NCBI GenBank assembly: GCA_038227745.1
Contig: JBBRPS010000442.1
Location: forward strand, 1 to 8,642
DNA length: 8,642 bases
From: DASPXY01 sp038227745
GTDB taxonomy: Bacteria; Planctomycetota; Planctomycetia; Gemmatales; Gemmataceae
Direction of reading: 5' to 3'
The position numbers and the translations under genes are program-made. The notes beneath the pieces were generated by a model, which was given only the letters and a program-made list of their open reading frames with translations, had not been told where the DNA came from and made no database searches. Below, one piece after another: positions 1 to 5,470 of this stretch (within the stretch, counting starts at the first letter, position 1; each line of letters opens with the position of its first letter).

Positions 1-284
1 GGTTGTCTGCCGGCCATGCCCGGCGCAAGTCGCAAACGACGATTCTGGAGAAAAATCTTGACAGGCAGCATGAAATTGCTTGACAAGCTCATCGAACTGT
101 CATAATGATGGGAGTTAAGGTACTCGTCCCCCCAGTTGTGTCCAGACAGCCAGGAAGATGTCCCGTCCCCGTACTCGCACCGGGGGGGATGTTGCCCCAC
201 CTCCCTCGCCGTCCGACCGAGTTCGGAGCATGGACGGGTTCTGCTCTCTTTTTTCTCACTCTTCCTGTTTTCCGGAGGCCGACC
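1..284. other. Non-coding leader upstream of the DUF1559 gene
   Basis: No supported gene lies here. An open frame runs from 105 into the DUF1559 gene, but its first 60 codons show no family resemblance and a ribosome binding site sits directly before the internal ATG at 285. The first 110 bases are clearly more AT-rich than the rest of the window, as expected for a promoter region. Two weak hairpins (9-24 and 29-40) lie at the left edge and could be the tail of an upstream unit, but neither is strong. A run of C near 129-134 and a run of G near 182-188 could pair loosely in the leader RNA. Confidence 0.5.
80..106 (+). promoter_or_regulatory. Possible sigma70-type promoter for the DUF1559 gene
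   Basis: A perfect -35 hexamer TTGACA at 80-85 is followed by CATAAT at 101-106, which matches five of six bases of the -10 consensus. The spacer is only 15 bases, shorter than the optimal 17, so this is a candidate only. If real, transcription would start near 113 and leave a leader of about 170 bases before the ATG at 285. A second TTGACA at 58-63 lies 22 bases upstream, but no good -10 is placed for it. Confidence 0.3.
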
Positions 285-1205
285 ATGCCGCTGTTGAAAG
301 TGATCCGGCGATGGCGAGGGTTCACGCTGATTGAGCTGCTGGTGGTGATCGCCATCATCGCCATCCTCATCGGCCTGCTCCTGCCCGCCGTCCAGAAGGT
401 GCGCGAGGCCGCCGCTCGCACCCAGTGTACCAACAACCTCAAACAGCTGTCGCTCGCCGTGGTCAACGCCGCGGACACGAACAGAGGTTCGCTGCCCCCG
501 GGCATCGGCCTCTATCCGAGCAAGGGGAGACAGGTGGCCAACAACGGCAACGGTGGCATCCTCTTCCACCTGCTGCCTTTCATCGAACAGTCGCCCCTGT
601 ACAAGAGTTCTTTGAGGAACCCCGACCCGGATGGCCGCAACGGCAACAACCCCACGTACTCGCAATGGACCAACCTGGTCCAGAATTCCGTCCTCTCGAC
701 TTTCCAGTGTCCTTCGGATCCCACGAGAGAGTGTACCGCTTCCTTCGCTTCCCGGACGAGTTATAGCCACAACGGGCAAATCTTCCGGCATAACTACAAC
801 TGGGGAAACGTCGGCCTACTGCGCTACCCGACCAGCATCGGCGACGGGACCTCCAATACCGCGTTCTTCGCGGACGGCGGGAGGCTCATGCAGGGGGGGA
901 GTTACAACGACCGCTACTGGCCGGACTGGGGCGGCGTCAGCTACTCCAACGACGTAGGGGACCCGACGGGCCCCGGGGCCTTGCCGCAGAGCATCGGGCG
1001 GGTCGATGTCAACGGCGTCGCGCAGGACTGCAGCGGCGGCAAGAACAACTGCGACGGTGGTAGGCCGGCCTCGCCGCATACCGGCGTCATCGTCGTCGGC
1101 ATGGCGGACGGCTCGGTGAAGACCGCCTCCGTTAGCCTCAGCGGGATCGTCTGGTGGGCGGCCTGGACCCCCGCCTCCAACGACATGTTCCCCGGCTTCG
1201 ATTGA
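285..1205 (+). CDS. DUF1559 family pilin-like exported protein
   Basis: This predicts a 306-residue protein of the planctomycete DUF1559 family, which carries a type IV prepilin/pseudopilin-type N-terminus. The start is ATG 285, with GGAGG at 274-278 six bases upstream. A basic leader (residues 1-12, ending W-R-G) precedes the cleavage/methylation motif GFTLIELLVVIAIIAIL. The prepilin peptidase would cut between G12 and F13, leaving the conserved Glu at mature position 5, and a hydrophobic helix follows to about residue 35. Next comes the usual PAVQKVREAA / NNLKQL segment. Near the C-terminus H265 and D275-G-S-V match the family's conserved His and DGS(V) motif. The protein ends in ASNDMFPGFD rather than the common gGE-type tail. 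It has several Cys residues that could form disulfides outside the inner membrane. The family's role is not established; it is thought to be secretion or surface pseudopilin-like. A lipoprotein gene follows on the same strand, a recurrent arrangement. Confidence 0.93.
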   Translation: MPLLKVIRRWRGFTLIELLVVIAIIAILIGLLLPAVQKVREAAARTQCTNNLKQLSLAVVNAADTNRGSLPPGIGLYPSKGRQVANNGNGGILFHLLPFIEQSPLYKSSLRNPDPDGRNGNNPTYSQWTNLVQNSVLSTFQCPSDPTRECTASFASRTSYSHNGQIFRHNYNWGNVGLLRYPTSIGDGTSNTAFFADGGRLMQGGSYNDRYWPDWGGVSYSNDVGDPTGPGALPQSIGRVDVNGVAQDCSGGKNNCDGGRPASPHTGVIVVGMADGSVKTASVSLSGIVWWAAWTPASNDMFPGFD

Positions 1206-1235
1206 GCCGTTCCCCGGTTTCATCCGGTGCTCGTG

Positions 1236-1286
1236 GCTTGCTTTCTCTTCCCTCTTCCTCCGAGAAGAGGGGAAGAGAAGGCAAGC
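1236..1286 (+). terminator. Long hairpin between DUF1559 and lipoprotein genes
   Basis: Bases 1236-1252 pair with 1270-1286, then after one bulged G at 1269, 1253-1257 pair with 1264-1268. That gives about 22 base pairs with one G-U pair and a 6-base loop (1258-1263). The hairpin starts 31 bases after the DUF1559 stop. No U-tract follows, so it is not a textbook intrinsic terminator. It could terminate or attenuate read-through into the lipoprotein gene, stabilise the upstream mRNA, or be a dispersed repeat. The inner strand is pure pyrimidine (1241-1261) followed by pure purine (1262-1281). Confidence 0.6.
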
Positions 1287-1378
1287 TGCCCCGGCTTTCG
1301 TGTCTGTTCCGGTTCCCCCTTTCCAAAAAGCTTGTCGGCCACGGCTGCCAGGCTTCCTTCCTACTCATGCCACCCACG

Positions 1379-1837
1379 ATGAAGCAAACTCGATCGCAGG
1401 CTTCCCTGCTCCTCGGCCTCTCTTTCCTGCTCCTCGCCCTGTCGGGCTGCGGCGGCGGGGGTCAGTTCGCCAAGGTGTCGGGAAAAGTCACCCTCAAAGA
1501 CAAGCTCGTCCCCGGCGGAACGGTCATCTTTGCCAATCAGGACTTTTCAAAGGTCGAACGGGTGCCGATCCAGCCCGACGGGACCTACTCCTCTTCCCGG
1601 GTGCCCTATGGGGACCTGAAGATCGGGGTCGAACCGGCCCAGAAGGGCGCCGCCTCTCTCATGCCGAAAGGCGCCAATATGCCCAAGATCGCCGAAGGCG
1701 GCCCGGCTGACGTCTACGCGAAGAAGCAGGGCGCTTACGTCAACATCCCCACAGTCTACCGCGACCCCAAGACCTCCCCGCTCAAGGTTACCATTGATAG
1801 TCCCGAGAAGACCCTGGATCTGCCCTTGACCCCTTGA
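1379..1837 (+). CDS. Small secreted lipoprotein, carboxypeptidase regulatory-like fold
   Basis: This predicts a 152-residue lipoprotein. From ATG 1379 the sequence opens with a basic stretch (K2, R5) and a hydrophobic segment (residues 8-21), then the lipobox L21-S-G-C24 and a glycine run. Signal peptidase II would cut before C24, which would be lipidated. The mature part resembles small planctomycete lipoproteins with a beta-sandwich of the carboxypeptidase regulatory/transthyretin-like kind: V-S-G-K-V-T-L-K-D near the start, P-G-G-T-V-I-F, P-D-G-T-Y, and a late N-I-P-T-V-Y-R-D..S-P-L-K-V-T-I block. An in-frame ATG at 1367 would add four residues (MPPT). No clear Shine-Dalgarno precedes either start, so the choice rests on signal peptide shape. 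It lies 173 bases after the DUF1559 gene on the same strand, a common pairing in planctomycetes. Its function is unknown. Confidence 0.87.
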   Translation: MKQTRSQASLLLGLSFLLLALSGCGGGGQFAKVSGKVTLKDKLVPGGTVIFANQDFSKVERVPIQPDGTYSSSRVPYGDLKIGVEPAQKGAASLMPKGANMPKIAEGGPADVYAKKQGAYVNIPTVYRDPKTSPLKVTIDSPEKTLDLPLTP

Positions 1838-1844
1838 AGTTACG

Positions 1845-1882
1845 GGGGCGGCGAGCGGGGGGCAGCGCCCGCTTGCCGTCCC
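1845..1882. terminator. Strong GC hairpin after the lipoprotein gene
   Basis: Bases 1845-1859 pair with 1868-1882: 15 consecutive pairs, two of them G-U, around an 8-base loop (1860-1867). The hairpin begins 8 bases after the lipoprotein stop codon and lies between two convergent genes. No U-tract flanks it on either strand. It most likely ends the lipoprotein transcript and may also block read-through from the opposite side. Confidence 0.6.
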
Positions 1883-1906
1883 ATCCGAGTGGCCACCTCA
1901 TGGAAT

Positions 1907-1932
1907 AGTCCACCCGTTGCACCGGGTGGGCT
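1907..1932 (-). terminator. Hairpin after the phosphorylase gene
   Basis: Bases 1907-1916 pair with 1923-1932: ten pairs including one G-U, with a 6-base loop (1917-1922). On the minus strand it begins 6 bases beyond the phosphorylase stop codon (1938-1940), the right place for its transcription terminator. Only a short ATT follows, so the U-tract is poor. The compact CCACCCG/CGGGTGG core could also be a dispersed intergenic palindrome. Confidence 0.55.
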
Positions 1933-1937
1933 TATCG

Positions 1938-3242
1938 TCAGCCGATCGTCTCCAGGATTTGCGGCTGCGCGGGCGGCAGCGCCTCCTCAATGACATACGC
2001 CTGCCCGAGCATGTCCAGAGCGGCCCGCAGACGCGCGGTATCGCGATAATGGACCTCTGCAATTGGCTCCCCGGCACTGACGTGCTCACCGCGTGTCACT
2101 TTCAGGACGGCCCCGACGCCCGGATCGACCGCGTCCTCGGCACGGTCGCGCCCGGCCCCCAGGAGCATTGTCGCCCGGCCCACCAGCTCCGCGTCGAGGT
2201 GCGCGACGTACCCGGCCCGGGGGGCGCGCATCAGCACCTGCCGCGGCGCCGCGGGCAGGAGGCAGTAGTCCTCGACGACGCGCGGGTCGCCACCCTGCTG
2301 CGCGACGATCGCGCGGAACTTCTCCAGCCCGCGCCCGGAAACCAGGGCGTCGCGCACCTTCGCTTCCGCTTCCACCTCGGTCGGCGCGAGGCCCGCGAGG
2401 AGCAGCATCCGCGCCGCGAGGGTGACCGACAGCGCCTCCAGGTCCGGCGGCCCCTTGCCCTTGAGCGTCTCCAGGCTCTCGATCACCTCGAGGGCGTTGC
2501 CGACGGCCCGGCCAAGAGGCACGTCCATCGCCGTCACCAGCGCCACCGTCTTCACGCCGTTCGCGTTCCCGGTCGCCACCAGCGACTGCGCCAGCTTGCG
2601 CGCGTCGTCGCGCGTCTTCATGAAGGCGCCGCGGCCGCACTTCACGTCCATCACCAGGGCGCCGATGCCCTCGGCAATCTTCTTGCTCAGGATTGACGCC
2701 GTGATCAGCGGGATGCTCTCGACGGTCGCGGTCACGTCGCGCAGGGCGTACAGCTTGCGGTCGGCCGGCGCCACCTCGTCCGTCTGGCCGATGAGGGCGC
2801 AGCCGACCTTCGCCAGGGCGGTGCGGAACTCGGGGAGCGCCAGGCGGACGCGGAAGCCGGGAATGGACTCCAATTTGTCGAGGGTGCCGCCGGTGTGGCC
2901 GAGGCCGCGCCCGGACATCATCGGCACGACGGCGCCGCACGCCGCGGCCAGCGGAGCCACGACCAACGAGGTCTTGTCACCAACACCGCCGGTGCTGTGC
3001 TTGTCCACCTTGACGCCGGGGAGGTCCGACAGGTCGAGCCGCACGCCGGAGTGGACCATGGCGCGCGTCAGGCACGCGGTCTCCTCGGGACTCATGCCGC
3101 GCAGCACGACCGCCATGAGCAGGGCCGACACCTGGTAGTCGGGCCAGGCGCCGGAGGTGGCACCGGCGACGAACGCCTCGATCTCGGCCGGGTCGAGCGC
3201 CTGACCGTCGCGTTTCTTGCGGATGATATCGACGGCACGCAC
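1938..3242 (-). CDS. deoA: Thymidine / pyrimidine-nucleoside phosphorylase
   Basis: This predicts a 434-residue cytoplasmic enzyme that splits thymidine (or other pyrimidine nucleosides) with phosphate into base and (deoxy)ribose-1-phosphate, in pyrimidine salvage and catabolism. The length matches bacterial homologues of about 430-440 residues. The N-terminus R-A-V-D-I-I-R-K-K-R-D-G is typical of the family. The phosphate-binding K81-H-S-T-G-G-V-G-D-K-T-S is intact, as is the family signature from S110-G-R-G to L-D-K-L-E125. R168, S183 and K187 keep the spacing of E. coli TP substrate-binding residues R171, S186 and K190. A C-terminal alpha/beta domain (G-Y-V-A-H-L-D...H-V-S-A-G-E-P-I) completes the fold. 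The start is GTG 3242. The frame stays open to an ATG at 3398, but the extra 52 residues resemble nothing in the family and would overlap the divergent gene. A weak GGGGA lies upstream of the GTG. Sequence alone does not separate strict thymidine phosphorylase from the broader pyrimidine-nucleoside enzyme. It is transcribed alone, between convergent and divergent neighbours. Confidence 0.95.
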   Translation of the reverse strand: MRAVDIIRKKRDGQALDPAEIEAFVAGATSGAWPDYQVSALLMAVVLRGMSPEETACLTRAMVHSGVRLDLSDLPGVKVDKHSTGGVGDKTSLVVAPLAAACGAVVPMMSGRGLGHTGGTLDKLESIPGFRVRLALPEFRTALAKVGCALIGQTDEVAPADRKLYALRDVTATVESIPLITASILSKKIAEGIGALVMDVKCGRGAFMKTRDDARKLAQSLVATGNANGVKTVALVTAMDVPLGRAVGNALEVIESLETLKGKGPPDLEALSVTLAARMLLLAGLAPTEVEAEAKVRDALVSGRGLEKFRAIVAQQGGDPRVVEDYCLLPAAPRQVLMRAPRAGYVAHLDAELVGRATMLLGAGRDRAEDAVDPGVGAVLKVTRGEHVSAGEPIAEVHYRDTARLRAALDMLGQAYVIEEALPPAQPQILETIG

Positions 3243-3264
3243 GGGATGTCCCCGGGATAGGGCC

Positions 3265-3293
3265 TTGCAATCCGGGACCGTGTCCACGATACT
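3265..3293 (+). promoter_or_regulatory. Weak promoter candidate for the small two-gene unit
   Basis: TTGCAA at 3265-3270 and GATACT at 3288-3293 each match four of six consensus bases and are separated by the ideal 17 bases. They sit in the 133-base gap between the divergent phosphorylase start (3242) and the small gene at 3376, so transcription would begin about 75 bases before the ATG. The match is weak and could be chance. No convincing promoter was found for the opposite strand in the same gap. Confidence 0.22.
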
Positions 3294-3375
3294 GCTTTCA
3301 GATATTGCAGCGATGGAACCTCGTCCCAATGAAGTAGCGGGTTTGTAGCCGTCCGTCCACGCAGCGGGGCTTCCG

Positions 3376-3618
3376 ATGGACCCTCCTCTTCGCCGCATTC
3401 ACTCGGACAAGACGCTTCAGTCGGGATCGAACCGCTTCTCTCTCGACTACTGGCGGAAACAGTCCACGGCGGACATCATCGCCTCTCTCCAGCCAGGAAC
3501 CTCGGAAGCGCTCCGCGTCAGGGACGACGGGAGAATCGTGAACGGCAACACACGCATTAAAGTCCTCGACGATCGCGGCTATGATATCAATAGCCTGCCC
3601 CGTGAGCCCTTTCCTTGA
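3376..3618 (+). CDS. Small ParB-like domain protein (hypothetical)
   Basis: This predicts an 80-residue protein with no signal peptide or membrane segment. The recognisable part runs from N19-R-F-S-L-D-Y-W-R-K-Q-S through I-I-A-S-L-Q-P-G (34-41) and L-R-V (46-48), then D-G-R-I-V-N-G-N-T-R-I-K-V-L (51-64) and D-R-G-Y-D-I-N. The order 'rule strand, short loop, G-x-x-R (G57-N-T-R60), helix, x-x-R-G' resembles the ParB/sulfiredoxin-fold nucleotide-binding loop, where the arginine contacts phosphate. It is far shorter than a real ParB and has no DNA-binding helix-turn-helix, so a chromosome-segregation role is not implied. The start is ATG 3376, with only a weak G-rich stretch (3366-3369) upstream. 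A 113-residue gene follows 14 bases after its stop and is probably co-transcribed. The function is unknown; a modifying enzyme or half of a two-component stress module are guesses. The reading frame is well supported by protein-like composition and the clean coupling. Confidence 0.72.
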   Translation: MDPPLRRIHSDKTLQSGSNRFSLDYWRKQSTADIIASLQPGTSEALRVRDDGRIVNGNTRIKVLDDRGYDINSLPREPFP

Positions 3619-3632
3619 AGGAGCCTGAAAGT

Positions 3633-3974
3633 ATGCGAAACGGCAAGGACCCCATTGACCTGTTCAGCGGCTATGCGCCGGAGGAGAAGGCGAACTTTCT
3701 GCTCCGCATGGCCCACGAGCTGACGATCCTGGCCCGTGACACCTACGAAGTCGGCACCGAGGGGATAACCCACCCCGGGCGATTCCGGACGATCAACGAG
3801 ATTCAGCACCGCCTCACGAGTTTCCTGATTGCCTTGCGGGGCAACGACGCCCGCCGCTATCCCGACGACATCCTGATTCGGCTCCTCCTCGAACACGACG
3901 AGGATGCGGAGCTGCAGCGCCAGCTGCGGCGCGCTTTCGACCGCACCGCTTCCCAGGTCACGGTTTGCCGGTGA
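3633..3974 (+). CDS. Small helical hypothetical protein, partner of 3376-3618
   Basis: This predicts 113 residues, with ATG 3633 supported by GAAGGAG at 3617-3623, nine bases upstream. An in-frame TTG at 3615 overlaps the preceding stop codon (TTGA) and would add six residues; the ribosome binding site favours the ATG. The protein is soluble, acidic at its start and predominantly helical by eye: E-E-K-A-N-F-L-L-R-M-A-H-E-L-T-I-L-A-R (about 16-34), a turn around G-T-E-G-I-T-H-P-G-R-F, then I-N-E-I-Q-H-R-L-T-S-F-L-I-A-L (about 55-69), and a charged C-terminal helix with E-H-D-E-D-A-E-L-Q-R-Q-L-R-R-A-F. I recognise no catalytic motif and assign no function. Its tight spacing behind the ParB-like gene suggests the two products act together. 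Confidence 0.72.
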   Translation: MRNGKDPIDLFSGYAPEEKANFLLRMAHELTILARDTYEVGTEGITHPGRFRTINEIQHRLTSFLIALRGNDARRYPDDILIRLLLEHDEDAELQRQLRRAFDRTASQVTVCR

Positions 3975-4049
3975 CCGCACCGCAGTCGTTCAGGTGGCGG
4001 CGGCCTCCGCCCCCCGTTCCCTACCCTCATCCCGCCGCGCCGGTACAAT

Positions 4050-4089
4050 GACCCTCGTAGCGTAATCGTGAATTCGTATCTTGAGGGTC
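4050..4089 (+). promoter_or_regulatory. Hairpin able to mask the helicase ribosome binding site
   Basis: Bases 4050-4057 (GACCCTCG) can pair with 4082-4089 (TGAGGGTC), giving seven Watson-Crick pairs plus one G-U around a 24-base loop. The right arm contains GAGGG at 4083-4087, the Shine-Dalgarno six bases before the helicase ATG, so folding would hide it. A TACAAT at 4044-4049 looks like a -10 element but has no matching -35. If it is the promoter, transcription would start around 4056 and the left arm would be mostly absent from the RNA, which would rule out this regulation. Confidence 0.35.
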
Positions 4090-4093
4090 TGTC

Positions 4094-5395
4094 ATGCCGT
4101 TCAAGGCACTGGGCCTGCACCCACCGTTGGTGCAGGCCACCAAAGAAATGGGGTACGTCGAGCCGACGCCCGTCCAGGCCGAGGCCATCCCCCTCGTCCT
4201 CGCCGGCCGCGACCTGATCGCCACTGCCCAGACGGGCACCGGCAAGACGGCCGCCTTCCTGCTGCCCATCCTCCATCGCCTCCTTGACCTGCCGCCCGGC
4301 TCGTCCCAGGCACTCATCGTCACGCCCACGCGCGAGCTGGCGCAGCAGATCGACGACGTCTTCGTCGGCCTGGCCTACCACACCAAGCTGCGGCACGGCA
4401 CCCTCGTCGGCGGCACGCCGATGGGGCCGCAGGAGAAGGCGCTGCGGGCCGGCGTCGAGGTGCTCATCGCCACGCCCGGCCGCCTCCTCGACCACATGCG
4501 CCAGAACCAGGCGCGCTTCGATCACATCCACACCCTCGTCCTCGACGAGGGCGACCGCATGTTCGACATGGGCTTCCTGCCCGACCTCAAGCGCATCGTC
4601 GCCCGCCTGCCGGGGCGCAAGCAGACGATGCTGTTCTCCGCCACCATGCCGCCGGTCATCGCCAAGCTGGCGCGCGAGATCCTGCGCGATCCGGCGATGG
4701 TGCAGATTGGCCTCCGCAGCGCCCCCGCCGTGGGCATCACCCAGGCGGCCTACCCCGTCGCCGAGCACCTCAAGACGGCTCTGCTGCGGCACCTGCTGCG
4801 CCACACCGAGATGCCCTCCGTCCTGGTGTTCACGCGCACCAAGGTCGGGGCGCGGCGGCTGGCGCGGTCGATCGCCGTCGACGGCTTCAAGGTGGCCGAG
4901 CTGCACAGCAACCTGACCCAGCCGCAGCGCGACCGGGCGATGGACGGCTTCCGGCGCGGCGACTTCCAGGTGCTGGTCGCGACGAACATCGCCGCCCGCG
5001 GCCTCGACGTCGAGCACATCACGCACGTCATCAGCTTCGACGTGCCGCCGGTGCCCGACGATTACATCCACCGCATTGGCCGGACCGGCCGCGCCGAGGC
5101 CGAGGGCGATGCGTTCGTGCTGGTCTCCCCCATGGAGGAGAAGTCGCTGACCCGCATCGAGCGGCAGATCGGCGCACGGCTGCCGCGCGTCACCCTGCCG
5201 GACTTCGATTACAACCAGGCCGCGACCGAGCGCGCGGGCCAGGGGCGGCGGCACTCCAACGGGCGGCCGTCGGCGGGGTCGTCGCGGCCCCCGCGCGGCG
5301 ACGGCGCGGCGAAGGCAGGCGGGGCGGAGGGCGGCGACCGCCGGCGCTCGCGCCGCCGCGGGGGTTCGGGCGGAGGCCGCGGGGGAAAGTCTTGA
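4094..5395 (+). CDS. rhlE: RhlE-type DEAD-box ATP-dependent RNA helicase
   Basis: This predicts a 433-residue cytoplasmic helicase that unwinds RNA duplexes using ATP, typically in ribosome assembly, mRNA decay or cold adaptation. The motifs appear in order: Q-motif region (F3...G20-Y-V-E-P-T-P-V-Q28), Walker A A45-Q-T-G-T-G-K-T52, P-T-R-E-L-A (78-83), G-G (106-107), T-P-G-R (127-130), motif II D151-E-G-D154, S-A-T (182-184), V-F-T-R-T-K (245-250), A-T-N-I-A-A-R-G-L-D (296-305) and H-R-I-G-R-T-G-R (326-333). All catalytic residues are kept, but motif II has Gly in place of the usual Ala. Overall pattern and length match RhlE, including the segment after motif VI ending in I-G-A-R-L-P-R-V-T-L-P. 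Residues from about 375 form a disordered tail rich in Gly, Arg and Ser, likely an RNA-binding extension. The start is ATG 4094, with GAGGG at 4083-4087 six bases upstream. Subfamily assignment is by similarity; other RhlE-like paralogues are possible. Confidence 0.94.
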   Translation: MPFKALGLHPPLVQATKEMGYVEPTPVQAEAIPLVLAGRDLIATAQTGTGKTAAFLLPILHRLLDLPPGSSQALIVTPTRELAQQIDDVFVGLAYHTKLRHGTLVGGTPMGPQEKALRAGVEVLIATPGRLLDHMRQNQARFDHIHTLVLDEGDRMFDMGFLPDLKRIVARLPGRKQTMLFSATMPPVIAKLAREILRDPAMVQIGLRSAPAVGITQAAYPVAEHLKTALLRHLLRHTEMPSVLVFTRTKVGARRLARSIAVDGFKVAELHSNLTQPQRDRAMDGFRRGDFQVLVATNIAARGLDVEHITHVISFDVPPVPDDYIHRIGRTGRAEAEGDAFVLVSPMEEKSLTRIERQIGARLPRVTLPDFDYNQAATERAGQGRRHSNGRPSAGSSRPPRGDGAAKAGGAEGGDRRRSRRRGGSGGGRGGKS

Positions 5396-5470
5396 AGTGT
5401 CGCTGGCGGCGCCGTAGACAAGTCGCCTGCCGTCATGGATCATCTGGGATCGTTCGCAGGAGATTCGCTA

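Noticed and set aside
64..79. GGCAG...TTGC resembling a sigma54 promoter
   Set aside because: The GG and GC elements are 12 bases apart instead of the required 10.
105..284. N-terminal extension of the DUF1559 frame from ATG 105
   Set aside because: It would put 60 unrelated residues before the prepilin leader and destroy the export signal; a good ribosome binding site supports ATG 285.
1241..1281. Triplex (H-DNA) forming mirror repeat in the pyrimidine/purine run
   Set aside because: The purine strand is not an exact mirror repeat; inverted-repeat pairing explains the sequence better.
3376..3618. Calling the small gene a ParB chromosome-partition protein
   Set aside because: It has only 80 residues with no helix-turn-helix and no parA or parS nearby; only the G-x-x-R loop resembles the family.
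3857..5443. Long minus-strand open frame (528 codons) opposite the helicase gene
   Set aside because: It is the antisense shadow of a GC-rich gene: low-complexity Arg/Ala/Gly/His-rich protein, no domain, and it covers the well-supported helicase entirely.
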